From: an uncultured Eubacteriales bacterium
GTDB taxonomy: Bacteria > Bacillota > Clostridia > Christensenellales > Aristaeellaceae
Length of the DNA stretch: 64,000 bases
Reading direction: 5' to 3'
NCBI GenBank assembly: GCA_902761755.1
Contig: CACWLP010000020.1
Coordinates: 1-64,000 of the forward strand
In this document: in pieces, positions 50,263-60,048 of the stretch
How the letters are laid out: every line of letters starts with the position of its first letter
Numbering within the stretch: position 1 is the stretch's first letter
The notes under the pieces: generated by a model
The model's database searches: none
What the model was told of the DNA's origin: nothing
The model's input: the letters and a program-made list of their open reading frames with translations, nothing else
Translations under genes and position numbers: made by a program

Positions 50263-51222
50263 ATGCAGTCCACCCCCGCCCAGCCCAGGCCGCTGGTTTA
50301 TGCCCTGCAGCAGAATATCCGGCAAGTGATCGTCGGCAAGGACGAGGCCATCGAGCTCATGCTCATCGCCCTGATCTGCCGGGGCCACGTGCTGATCGAG
50401 GACGTGCCGGGAGTGGGCAAGACCACCATGGCCGCCGCCCTGGCCAAATCCCTGCAGTGCTCCTTCAAGCGCATCCAGTTCACCCCGGACGTGACGCCCT
50501 CGGACGTGACGGGCTTCACCATGGTGAACATCCAGACCGGGGAAATGGAATTCAAGCCCGGCGCGGTGATGAGCCAGATCGTGCTGGCGGATGAGATCAA
50601 CCGCACCTCCCCCAAGACCCAGTCTTCCCTGCTGGAAGTGATGGAGGAGGGCCAGGTGACCGTGGACGGCGTCACCCATACGCTGCCCCGGCCCTTCATG
50701 GTGCTGGCCACCCAGAACCCGGTGGATTTCGTGGGCACCTATCCCCTGCCCGAAGCGCAGATGGACCGGTTTTTCCTGCGCATTTCCGTGGGCTATCCCA
50801 CGGTGGAGGAGGAAATCGACGTGCTGGAGCGTTACTCCGGCCAGACCACGCCTATCCAGTCCCTCCAGCCCGTGTGCGGCGCCCAGGAGATCATCGCCAT
50901 GCAGGAGCAGCTGGGCACGGTGTACGCCAGCCGGGAAGCCCGCAGCTACGTGGCCACCATCACGGCCCAGACCCGGGATCACGCCGCGCTGCAGCTGGGC
51001 GCGTCCCCCCGGGGCTCCATCGCGCTGCTGCGGGCGGCCCAGGCCTGCGCCCTGCTGTCCGGGCGGGATTACGTGCTGCCCGACGATATCCGCCGCATGG
51101 CCCTGCCGGTGCTGTCCCACCGGCTGATCCTCACCCCGGAAGCCCGGATGAAGGGCGTATCGGCCCAGCAGGTTTTGTCCCAGCTGATCGAAACCGTGCC
51201 GGTGCCCACCGGCCGGTCATGA
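50263..51222 (+). CDS. MoxR-family AAA+ ATPase
   Basis: A 319-residue AAA+ ATPase: Walker A EDVPGVGKTTMA, Walker B IVLADEINRTSPK, sensor 1 VLATQNPVDF, and a C-terminal lid. MoxR ATPases act as chaperones or activators, usually next to DUF58 and transglutaminase genes as here. ATG at 50263 has AAAGGAG ten bases ahead. The stop overlaps the DUF58 start (ATGA). Confidence 0.94.
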   Translation: MQSTPAQPRPLVYALQQNIRQVIVGKDEAIELMLIALICRGHVLIEDVPGVGKTTMAAALAKSLQCSFKRIQFTPDVTPSDVTGFTMVNIQTGEMEFKPGAVMSQIVLADEINRTSPKTQSSLLEVMEEGQVTVDGVTHTLPRPFMVLATQNPVDFVGTYPLPEAQMDRFFLRISVGYPTVEEEIDVLERYSGQTTPIQSLQPVCGAQEIIAMQEQLGTVYASREARSYVATITAQTRDHAALQLGASPRGSIALLRAAQACALLSGRDYVLPDDIRRMALPVLSHRLILTPEARMKGVSAQQVLSQLIETVPVPTGRS

Positions 51223-52370
51223 CAGGCCGGGGCGCGGCGGCCCTCGCCGCCCTGGCGACCAGCGCGGTGTGCGCGCTGTCGCTGGGCAATCTGCTGTATC
51301 TGTATATCGCGCTGCTGCTTCTGCTGCTGCTGCTTTACGGGCTGGTCAGCTGCCTGTGGGCCCGGCGCACCGCCGAATGCCGCCAGTTTTTAAGCGCGTC
51401 CTCCGTTCCCCGGGGCGGCAGCGCCATGCTGACCGCCCAGGTTTATCATGCCTGTCCGCTGCCGGTAGCGGCCCTGCGGGGGGAATACCTGTGGGGAAAT
51501 CAAACGGAGGAATGCGAGTTTTCCGCCGCGCCCTTCAAGCCGGTCAGCCGCCGGGTGAGCCTGAGCGCCCGGCACGTGGGCTGCTTTGACGCCGGGATGC
51601 GCGTCCTTTGGGTGCAGGATCTGTTCGGCCTGTTCCGCATGAAAAAAACGCCGGCCTCCGGGGACGCGGTGCTTTCCGTGCTGCCCCGGCCTTTTGATAT
51701 CGAAAAGCCGCGCTTCACCCTGGGGGACGACGGCAGCGCCGCCCTGGGCCGCACCCAGGAGGATTACAACGCGCCGGAGGACGTGCGCGCCTACCGCCCC
51801 GGCGACGCCATGAAGCGCATCCACTGGAAGCTGAGCTCCCGGAAACGGGAGCTGCTGGTGCGCCGGTTCGAGACTCCCGCCCCGCCGGACACCCTGATCC
51901 TCCTGGACTGCGATACCCCCCGGGGCGGCGAAGGGGTGCCCGAAGGCAAGGAAAGCCTGAGGGACGCCCTGTGCGAAACCGCGGTGGCCGTGGCCCGGAT
52001 GCAGATGGCGGACGGCAGTCCCGTCCGGCTGCCCATTTACGGCGCCCGGGCCAACGAATTCGCCTCCGACCAGGCCGAGGGCCTGACGCTGCTGCAGGAA
52101 ATGCTGGCGGCCCAGCCCTTCGGCGGCGGGGAGGATTTTTCCCGGGTGCTGAACCTGGAACTGCGCCGGATGCGGCGCACCGGCGCCGCGGTCATCATCA
52201 CCACCCGCCTGGACGCCCAGATCGTGGAGGGGGTCAGCCACATCCGCCGCATGGGCCCCAGCGCCCGGCTGTATCTGGTCACCTATACCCCGGACGATCC
52301 CGCCTGCCAGCCCTACGTATCCCGGCTGCAGCATCATCTGGTGGAGGTCTGCTATGTCACGCCCGCGTGA
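51219..52370 (+). CDS. DUF58-domain protein
   Basis: A 383-residue protein with two closely spaced N-terminal membrane helices (about 5-45) and a C-terminal DUF58/vWA-like region including the signature YRPGDAMKRIHWKLSSR. Function unknown; it works with MoxR and transglutaminase partners in many bacteria. It overlaps both neighbours (4 and 17 bases). Confidence 0.92.
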   Translation: MTGRGAAALAALATSAVCALSLGNLLYLYIALLLLLLLLYGLVSCLWARRTAECRQFLSASSVPRGGSAMLTAQVYHACPLPVAALRGEYLWGNQTEECEFSAAPFKPVSRRVSLSARHVGCFDAGMRVLWVQDLFGLFRMKKTPASGDAVLSVLPRPFDIEKPRFTLGDDGSAALGRTQEDYNAPEDVRAYRPGDAMKRIHWKLSSRKRELLVRRFETPAPPDTLILLDCDTPRGGEGVPEGKESLRDALCETAVAVARMQMADGSPVRLPIYGARANEFASDQAEGLTLLQEMLAAQPFGGGEDFSRVLNLELRRMRRTGAAVIITTRLDAQIVEGVSHIRRMGPSARLYLVTYTPDDPACQPYVSRLQHHLVEVCYVTPA

Positions 52371-54627
52371 ATGGGATTGGAAAGAATCCGTCACGGTTTA
52401 TCTGACGGCTTTGCTGCTGGCCTTGGGGATGAGCCTGCTCTTTTACAAGGCCCTCTTCCCCCAGCAGGCCGTCTGGCCGTCCGTGGCCTGGTGCGCCCTT
52501 TTTTGCCTGATTCTTCATGTTTTTTTCTCGCTGCGCTTCCGCTTCAAATGGCTCATCGGCGTGGCGGCGTTCGCCGCGCCTTTGGTCTGGCTGGCGCTGG
52601 ACGGCGGCCCGCTGTACCCCGTGATCCAGGGGGTCAAGGCGGCGTCCCTGTCCTTCTCCACGGTGCCGGAAGCCGCCGCGCCCTATGCGTCCCAGCTGCG
52701 CTGGGCGATGTGCCTGCTGTTCTCCCTGCTGGCTTCCTCCCTGGCCTGGGACCGGACGCTGCCCCTGGCCCTGTTCTCCGTCGTCGCGGTGACCGTGCTC
52801 TCCTTTGTGCTGGGCGCCCGGGCGCAGCTGCTGCTCTATGTGCTGCCCGCCGCGGCGGGGCTGCTTTTGCTGCTGGCGGGCAACGAAGGCAAGCGTCCCG
52901 TTGTGGTGATCGCAGCCTGCGCCCTGGCGGGCGGCGCGTTCCTGCTGCTGCCTCCCGCGCCCCGGACCGTGCAGCCCCTGGAAAAGGCCGCCACCGACCT
53001 GCGCCAGTTCGTGGAGGATTATCTGCTGTTCAACGAATTCCGCAGCACCTTTTCCCTGACCACCGAGGGCTACCAGCCCCTGGATAACCGCCTGGGCGGC
53101 AAGGCCCAGCCCTCCCACCGGGAAGTAATGGAAGTGACGGGGGACCGCACCGTGTTGCTGCGGGGCCGGGCGTATGACGATTACTCCGGCCTCAACTGGT
53201 ACGATACCCTGGCGTCCCGGCGCTTCCTGTATGCCTCCCCCCGGTTTACCGCCCAGCGGGACGAACTGTTCGATCTGGTGCGGCCCCTGGCCGGCGATCT
53301 GCCCCAGGCGGCCACCCTGTCCGTCCGGATGCTGGGGGACGCCACCACCACCCTGTTCACCCCCTGCCGCACGCTGAGCATGCAGATGGAAAGCGACCGG
53401 ATGGTGCTGTATTACAACCTGGCCTCCGAGCGCTTCATCACCCGCAACCTGGCCCTGGAGGACCGCTACTCCCTCACTTATCTGCCCTTTGCCCCGGGCC
53501 AGCCCGAAACAAGCGCCGCGATCGCAGCCTGCGCGGACAGGAACGACCCCCATTACGATCAGATCGCCGGGCAGTACCTGGAAATCCCCCGCCACATCCA
53601 GCAGGAAATCTACGATATCGCCGCCAAAGCCACCGAAAACGCCCAGACGCCCTATGAAAAGGCCCTGGCTATCCAGCGCTATCTGCAGACGAATTACCGC
53701 TATAATCTGAACGTGGCCACCCCGCCGGAGGGAGTGGATTTCGCCGCGTGGTTCCTCATCGGGGAGAAGGAAGGCTACTGCACCTATTTCGCCACCGCCA
53801 TGACGCTGCTGTGCCGCATTTCCGGCATCCCCGCCCGGTACGTGACGGGCTACCTGGCCGTGCCGGACGAAAGCGGGAAAGCGGTGGTGACGGGAGAAAA
53901 CGCCCACGCCTGGACGGAGATTTACCTGAACGGCTTCGGCTGGCTGGATATCGACGCCACGCCCCGGGGCGACAACCGCCCGGGCAGCGACAGCGGCGAG
54001 GACGCGCCGGATCATCAGCCCTCTCCGCCGCCGTCCCCGTCGCCCTCCCCGGCGCCCAGCCCCACGCCGCCGCCCTCCGCGCCCCAGGAGACCCCCACCC
54101 CGGAACCGCCGCCCTCCGCCCCGCCGGACAGCGACAGCCCGGACGCGCCTACGCCCACGCCGGAGCCGCCCGCCCCCGGGGAAACCCCCGCGCCGGAGCC
54201 GGATCGGAAGGACCCGGACACGCCCGGAAAGCAGCCGCCCTTCCCCTGGTGGATCCTTTTGATCCTGCTTTTCGCCGCGCTGCTGGCGCTGCGCCTGTAT
54301 TTCACCGAGCCCCTCCGCCGCGCCGGGAAGCACCCGGAAAAGGCGGCGGCGATCCTCTTCGGGGCCATCGGCGCCCTGCTGGCCGCCCGTCGGCTGCGCC
54401 GCGGGCCCGCCGAAACGCTGCACGCATTCGCCGCCCGGGCGGATATCCCCCTCCGGGCAAAGAGCCTGCCTGAGATCACGCCCCTGGCGGACAGCTACGC
54501 CGCCCAGCTTTACGGCCGCCATCCCGCCGACCCCGCGCCCTTCGCAGATGCGTACCGCGCCCTGCGGAGCCGGGCCTCCCGCTGGACGCGGTTCCGCCTT
54601 GCGGTCAAACGGATATTCGGCAGATGA
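52354..54627 (+). CDS. Transglutaminase-like membrane protein (TgpA family)
   Basis: A 757-residue protein: N-terminal membrane region of about five or six helices (about 10-200), an extracytoplasmic transglutaminase-like core with Cys (EGYCTYFATAM), His (NAHAWTEIYL) and Asp (LDIDATP), a long Pro-rich linker (about 555-625), a C-terminal membrane helix (about 632-650) and a helical DUF4129-like tail. The complete triad suggests peptidase or cross-linking activity at the surface. Last gene of the moxR operon. Confidence 0.92.
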   Translation: MSRPREWDWKESVTVYLTALLLALGMSLLFYKALFPQQAVWPSVAWCALFCLILHVFFSLRFRFKWLIGVAAFAAPLVWLALDGGPLYPVIQGVKAASLSFSTVPEAAAPYASQLRWAMCLLFSLLASSLAWDRTLPLALFSVVAVTVLSFVLGARAQLLLYVLPAAAGLLLLLAGNEGKRPVVVIAACALAGGAFLLLPPAPRTVQPLEKAATDLRQFVEDYLLFNEFRSTFSLTTEGYQPLDNRLGGKAQPSHREVMEVTGDRTVLLRGRAYDDYSGLNWYDTLASRRFLYASPRFTAQRDELFDLVRPLAGDLPQAATLSVRMLGDATTTLFTPCRTLSMQMESDRMVLYYNLASERFITRNLALEDRYSLTYLPFAPGQPETSAAIAACADRNDPHYDQIAGQYLEIPRHIQQEIYDIAAKATENAQTPYEKALAIQRYLQTNYRYNLNVATPPEGVDFAAWFLIGEKEGYCTYFATAMTLLCRISGIPARYVTGYLAVPDESGKAVVTGENAHAWTEIYLNGFGWLDIDATPRGDNRPGSDSGEDAPDHQPSPPPSPSPSPAPSPTPPPSAPQETPTPEPPPSAPPDSDSPDAPTPTPEPPAPGETPAPEPDRKDPDTPGKQPPFPWWILLILLFAALLALRLYFTEPLRRAGKHPEKAAAILFGAIGALLAARRLRRGPAETLHAFAARADIPLRAKSLPEITPLADSYAAQLYGRHPADPAPFADAYRALRSRASRWTRFRLAVKRIFGR

Positions 54628-54673
54628 CCCCGATGGCCGCGGATGCGGAAAACCTGCTTCTATACAACAATCG

Positions 54674-54883
54674 CTCCCGGGCGGCAATCCGCCCGGGAGT
54701 CAGACTGTCGACAAAATACCCCTGGGATGCATCGAAGGGCCGCAGTCCTTCGATTTTAAATCCGCAGGACCGGCTTTGCCGGTCCGAGGAGCGGTCAATC
54801 GAAAGACTGCTTTAGCTGGCTTTCGATGGCAGGGTGTCGACTTTGTCGACACCCTGGCTCCCGGGCGGCAATCCGCCCGGGAG
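54674..54883 (+). repeat. Dispersed structured repeat, family A, copy 2, composite of six hairpins
   Basis: In order: hairpin CTCCCGGGCGG-CAAT-CCGCCCGGGAG (54674-54699); CGAAGGGC-CGCA-GTCCTTCG (54733-54752); AATCCGCAG; GGACCGGC-TTT-GCCGGTCC (54767-54785); CGAGGAGC; ATCGAAAG/CTTTCGAT (54798-54827); CAGGGTGTCGAC-TTT-GTCGACACCCTG (54830-54856); and a second exact copy of the first hairpin (54858-54883). Bases 54702-54797 match 3-98 exactly in reverse complement. It follows the transglutaminase gene in the sense direction. No gene lies in 54628-54932. Confidence 0.88.
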
Positions 54884-54932
54884 CTCCTTTCTGTTATGGG
54901 TTCAGGGCCGCAGAAAGGCTCTGACGCGCTTT

Positions 54933-55928
54933 TTATCCGTTCCCGTCCAGGGTGGTATCGTAATCCAAATATTCCACCGTGCCGTCCAGGGCGTTGACCT
55001 CCACGGTGTAGATCCCGTCGCCCTCCTGCCAGCCGTCCTCGGCCAGTGATTGGAAGGTCATGTGAAAAACGGGGTGGCCGTCCGGGTGACCGGCGCTGAA
55101 ATACGCCGGGAAAAACACGGTATCCTCAAACTGCAATCGCGCCTGCTGCTCCCCGTTCAGGCCGTAGGCGTCGATCACGCCCTGGCGTCCCAGCCCGACC
55201 AGCTCCTCCCGGGTGAACGCGGACCTTTCTTCGCTGGCCTTTCCCGCCTCCTGCAGCCCTTTCATGAGCTGATCCGCCTGGGCCTGGATTTCCGCGTCGG
55301 TTTCTTGCATCCATTCCTCAGTTTCCGCCGCCGGAGCGTCCGCCTCATCCATACCGCCGTACAGATCCACGTTCTCTCCGCGGATTTTTTGATAGAACCG
55401 GTTCATATCATGGGTCGCGGCGGTGATCTTCACCATCTCTCCCAGCTGCTCCGCGCCCCAGGCCTCCGCGTCGAAGCCGCCGGTTGTGTCCTTTCCCTCC
55501 AGCGTCCACGAAACGTTTTCCACCTGCCCATCCGTCACCCGCACCAGATAAGACCCCAGCTTTTCTCCCAGCTCGTCCCCCCGGTCATAGGTGACGCGCC
55601 AATGCCGGCCGTCGTTCCCTTGAGAATCCTGGCTGAAAAACCCCAGCATGGCAGCCGTCAGGCCGTATTTTTCCTCCAGCGCCTGATTCGCCAGCCTTTT
55701 CGCGTCCACCCGGGGAGACAGCAGCCCCCGGCCGACGGCATAGGCCGTAACGGCGGTCAGAACCAGCGCGGCGATCAGCATGGCGGGAAGCCGCTTTTTC
55801 CTTCGGGCGGGGGCGGCTTTCTCCGCTTCGGCCAGCACCCGCCGGGCAAGAAACGGATCTCCCTTCAGGCCGGACAGCCCCACGTCGAACGCCCGGCAGA
55901 TCAGGGCGCGTTCTTTCCGCTCATTCAT
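54933..55928 (-). CDS. Membrane protein, probable anti-sigma partner with PepSY-like domain
   Basis: A 331-residue protein with a short cytoplasmic N-terminus (about 1-46), one membrane helix (about 47-68) and a long extracytoplasmic part. The end (VEVNALDGTVEYLDYD) resembles a PepSY-like fold. It overlaps the sigma factor gene by eight bases, the usual place for an anti-sigma factor, and the topology fits. No zinc-binding HxxxCxxC motif is visible, so it would not be a ZAS-type anti-sigma. Confidence 0.7.
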   Translation of the reverse strand: MNERKERALICRAFDVGLSGLKGDPFLARRVLAEAEKAAPARRKKRLPAMLIAALVLTAVTAYAVGRGLLSPRVDAKRLANQALEEKYGLTAAMLGFFSQDSQGNDGRHWRVTYDRGDELGEKLGSYLVRVTDGQVENVSWTLEGKDTTGGFDAEAWGAEQLGEMVKITAATHDMNRFYQKIRGENVDLYGGMDEADAPAAETEEWMQETDAEIQAQADQLMKGLQEAGKASEERSAFTREELVGLGRQGVIDAYGLNGEQQARLQFEDTVFFPAYFSAGHPDGHPVFHMTFQSLAEDGWQEGDGIYTVEVNALDGTVEYLDYDTTLDGNG

Positions 55929-56439
55929 TTTCCTCTCCCCCTTCCAATGCGGCGCGCAGTTTTTCCCGCGCCTGCCGCAATCGCACGGACACCGTGGACT
56001 GGGCCACGCCCAGCGCCGCGGCGATCTCCTGCACCGTCATATCCTGCCAGTAATACAGCGTCACCGCTTCCCGGTACCGCTTGGGCAGCGCCAGCACCGC
56101 GGCCATCAGATCCACCGCCTCGTCGTCCCGAACCTCCGCCGCCAGCGGCATCTCCTCCGGTGTTATCCGCCGGTCCACCCGGCGGAACCAGGCGCTGCGG
56201 CGCATGCTGCGGCATACGTTCACGGCAATGCGGATCAGCCAGGTTTTCTCGCTGCATTCGCCCCGGAACCGGTCCATCGCCCAGTATGCTTTCAGAAATG
56301 TTTCCTGCACCGCGTCCCGGGCGGCTTCCCGATCCCGGAGATACACATAGCATAATTTCAGCAGCGTATCCTGCCAGGCTTCCGCCAGTTCCGCCAGCCG
56401 CTCCTTTTTCCCGTCCGCAGCGCTGCCTGCTTCCTGCAT
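55921..56439 (-). CDS. ECF-family RNA polymerase sigma factor
   Basis: A 172-residue ECF sigma factor with region 2 (LCYVYLRDREAARDAVQETFLKAYWAMDRF, WLIRIAVNVCRS) and region 4 (ALPKRYREAVTLYYWQDMTVQEIAAALGVAQSTVSVRLRQAREKL) separated by a short linker. ATG at 56439 with AAAGGAGG 6 bases ahead. It probably directs its own operon and an extracytoplasmic stress response set by its membrane partner. Confidence 0.93.
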   Translation of the reverse strand: MQEAGSAADGKKERLAELAEAWQDTLLKLCYVYLRDREAARDAVQETFLKAYWAMDRFRGECSEKTWLIRIAVNVCRSMRRSAWFRRVDRRITPEEMPLAAEVRDDEAVDLMAAVLALPKRYREAVTLYYWQDMTVQEIAAALGVAQSTVSVRLRQAREKLRAALEGGEENE

Positions 56440-56506
56440 CCGTCCGTCGCCTCCTTTCATCTGTACTGACGCGGCAGGGGCGCGTTTTTTTCGGTTTCCG
56501 CCGCGC

Positions 56507-56541
56507 AAAAAACGCCGGAGCGAATCGCTCCGGCGTTTTGG
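56507..56541 (-). terminator. Intrinsic terminator of the sugar-importer ATPase gene
   Basis: Palindromic stem ACGCCGGAGCGA/TCGCTCCGGCGT, about 12 bp, T-run on the minus strand. It lies just after the stop of the 56552-57673 gene. Confidence 0.88.
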
Positions 56542-56551
56542 AACCCGGGGA

Positions 56552-57673
<1,122 letters not shown>

Positions 57674-57858
57674 AGACTGAATCCTCCTTCATTTCATGCG
57701 TGTTCGGGCGGAGCCGGACGCCCACGCCCCTGTCTGCGGATATTATACCGTCTTTTTCTCCGTTTTACCATTCCAAAAACCTCACAAATTTTTCCGTATT
57801 CCTTCGTGCATATGTTGTATCCGCTGGGAGCAAGGCGGCCGGTTTTCGCCATCGTCTA

Positions 57859-57887
57859 TTGACAAGACGCCCGCTCCGCGCCATAAT
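57859..57887 (+). promoter_or_regulatory. Sirtuin gene promoter
   Basis: TTGACA (57859-57864), 17-base spacer, CATAAT (57882-57887). Confidence 0.8.
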
Positions 57888-57923
57888 ATGCACAAAAAAA
57901 GGTGTGCAAAAGGAGGCGCGAAC

Positions 57924-58661
57924 ATGGGCGACGAAACCATCCTCAAGCTCAGGGACCTGCTGGCAGGCTCCCGCCGCGCGGTTTTCTTCGGCGGCGCCGG
58001 CGTATCCACGGAAAGCGGCATCCCGGATTTCCGCAGCACGGACGGGCTGTACCACCAGCAGTGGCGCTATCCCCCGGAAACCATCCTGAGCCACGATTTC
58101 TTTCTTTCCCGGACGGAAGAATTCTATGATTTTTACCGGCAGAAGATGCTCTTCCCCGACGCGAAGCCCAACGCCGCCCATCTGGCCCTGGCGGAGCTGG
58201 AAGGCCGGGGCGTCCTTTCCGCGGTGATCACCCAGAATATCGACGGATTGCACCAGGCCGCCGGCAGCAAGCACGTGGTGGAGCTCCACGGCTCGGTGCT
58301 GCGCAATCACTGCACCCGCTGCGGCCGCGCTTTCTCCCTGCAGGAGATCCTCTCCTCCTCCGGCGTTCCCAAATGCCCCTGCGGCGGAACGATCAAGCCC
58401 GACGTGGTGCTTTACGGCGAGCAGCTCCCCGCCGAGGCCATCGAGGACGCCCTGGACTGCATCGCCCGGGCGGACCTGCTCATCATCGGCGGCACCTCCC
58501 TGGCGGTGTACCCCGCCGCGGGCTTCGTGCAGGGCTATTCCGGCCCCCTGGTGATCATCAACCGCTCTCCCACCCCCATGGACCGCCGGGCCGATCTGCT
58601 CATCTCCCGGCCCATCGGCGAGACGCTGGCCGCCGTAATGGCCGGGTTCGATGAAAAATGA
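57924..58661 (+). CDS. cobB: NAD-dependent protein deacylase (sirtuin)
   Basis: A 245-residue sirtuin. Motifs: GAGVSTESGIPDFRS, TQNIDGLH, catalytic His in ELHGS, zinc Cys in HCTRCG and CPCGG, and GGTSLAVYPAA. It removes acyl groups from Lys using NAD, for instance to reactivate acyl-CoA synthetases. ATG at 57924 with AAAAGGAGG upstream. Monocistronic. Confidence 0.94.
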   Translation: MGDETILKLRDLLAGSRRAVFFGGAGVSTESGIPDFRSTDGLYHQQWRYPPETILSHDFFLSRTEEFYDFYRQKMLFPDAKPNAAHLALAELEGRGVLSAVITQNIDGLHQAAGSKHVVELHGSVLRNHCTRCGRAFSLQEILSSSGVPKCPCGGTIKPDVVLYGEQLPAEAIEDALDCIARADLLIIGGTSLAVYPAAGFVQGYSGPLVIINRSPTPMDRRADLLISRPIGETLAAVMAGFDEK

Positions 58662-58699
58662 CATAAAATCTGTAACATTTTCTCCCGTTCTTTTCGATA

Positions 58700-58743
58700 T
58701 ATATCAAAAATATATTGACATTTCGTAATATTTTTGATATAAG
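58700..58743 (+). promoter_or_regulatory. Promoter with 14-bp inverted repeat
   Basis: TTGACA (58715-58720), 17-base spacer, TATAAG (58738-58743). A perfect inverted repeat, TATATCAAAAATAT at 58700-58713 and its complement at 58728-58741, places one arm upstream of -35 and the other across the -10 box, with -35 in the loop. Probably an operator; the AT content is far above its surroundings. Confidence 0.8.
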
Positions 58744-58819
58744 TAAGCAGGAGAATTGTCATTTTCCACAAAGAACTATCAACGATGGCGAGAAAAGCGC
58801 CATGGAAGGGGATAAGAAA

Positions 58820-59971
58820 ATGGCCAAGGTTCGCAGGAATGACCAACGCGGGAAAAGCGCCTATGTCACATTGGCGATTATCCTGGTCCTGCTGCTGCTG
58901 GTGACGGTTGGCTGCTATCTTTTGAAGCAATGGGCGGACAAGGATTACAACGAGCGCCAGGCCCAGGCGGAGACGGAAGCCAACAGGATCAACGACCAGC
59001 TGAGAGAGGATTACGCGAAAGCCAAAGCGGAAGAAAGGGCGAAGAGCCAGGAGAAAAAAGTGGAAACGCCCCAGCGCCCCGCTCCCAAGGGCGAAGGCTG
59101 GGAAGTGCTGGATCTGAGTTCTTTCCCCATCAGCAATACCCGGACCCTCTCCGTGACCCGGAAAGACCTGGTCAAGGGCGGCATGCTGCTGCTCAATCAC
59201 TGGTATTCCCAGCCCGCGGATTTCCCGGAAGCTGACCTGATTTCCGTGCATACCTCCAAGAACGGCATCCCGGTGAAGAATTCCAGCGTCAAGCTGTTCC
59301 CCGCCGCCGTCACCGCCCTGGAAGAAATGCTCAAAGCCGCCAACGACGCCGGGCTGGACGGCTACCTGATCGACGAGGGCTACCGCACCAACGAGACTCA
59401 GCAAGGCTATTACGATAAGGAAGCCGCCCATTACGCCGAAAAGCTCAGCGGCGACGCCCTGCGGGACAAGGTCAGCCAGACGGTGAACTACCCCGGCACC
59501 AGCGAATACCAGAGCGGCCTGTCTTTCCGGGTGGACCGGTATAAAAAAGACGACAAGGAGTTCATGAACAAAAAGTTCAAGGACATGGAACAGTCCGACT
59601 GGCTGCTGGAGCACAGCTGGGAATACGGCATCATTTTCCGTTTCCCGGTGCAGGGCTATCCCAATGCCACGGTCACCGATAAGGGCTGGAAGACCGGGGA
59701 ACACAAGCAGCTGAGCATCTACCGCTACGTGGGCAAGGCCAACGCCGCGGTGATGCACATCATGGATTTCTGCATGGAAGAATACATCGAGTATCTGGCC
59801 CGTCATCCCCACATCGCGGTATACCAGGACGGCGTCCTCAAGTATGAGATCACCTGGACGGAGGACACGAACCCCACCGGCGACGTGACGGCGACCACCG
59901 CCGCCAACGCCCGGGAAACCATCGTATCCACCGACAACTGCGGCGGCATCATCGTGGCCATCGCTTACTGA
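58820..59971 (+). CDS. VanY-fold membrane protein without zinc ligands (pseudo-carboxypeptidase)
   Basis: A 383-residue protein: membrane anchor (about 16-38), a charged Ala/Glu/Lys coiled coil (about 42-82) and a VanY-like (M15B) domain. The domain keeps the scaffold (DEGYRTNETQQGYY, NYPGTSEYQSGLSFRV, QLSIYRYVGK). However, the motif SExHQxGLxxD has Tyr for His and Arg for Asp, and the EPWHFRYVG region reads QLSIYRYVG, so the Glu and His are lost too. It is probably a binding protein, not an enzyme. ATG at 58820 chosen for GGAAGGGG 8 bases ahead; 58802 is the alternative. Confidence 0.8.
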   Translation: MAKVRRNDQRGKSAYVTLAIILVLLLLVTVGCYLLKQWADKDYNERQAQAETEANRINDQLREDYAKAKAEERAKSQEKKVETPQRPAPKGEGWEVLDLSSFPISNTRTLSVTRKDLVKGGMLLLNHWYSQPADFPEADLISVHTSKNGIPVKNSSVKLFPAAVTALEEMLKAANDAGLDGYLIDEGYRTNETQQGYYDKEAAHYAEKLSGDALRDKVSQTVNYPGTSEYQSGLSFRVDRYKKDDKEFMNKKFKDMEQSDWLLEHSWEYGIIFRFPVQGYPNATVTDKGWKTGEHKQLSIYRYVGKANAAVMHIMDFCMEEYIEYLARHPHIAVYQDGVLKYEITWTEDTNPTGDVTATTAANARETIVSTDNCGGIIVAIAY

Positions 59972-59993
59972 CAAACGGAAAAAGCAAAAACGC

Positions 59994-60030
59994 AGCCCTT
60001 CGGACGGATCCGTCCGAAGGGCTTGTTCTT
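59994..60030. terminator. Intrinsic terminator between convergent genes
   Basis: A 15-bp perfect stem (AGCCCTTCGGACGGA and its complement, 59994-60023), followed by a T-rich stretch on both strands. It serves the VanY-fold gene and the RNase J gene. Confidence 0.88.
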
Positions 60031-60048
60031 TGGCCTTTTGTTTCTTTT

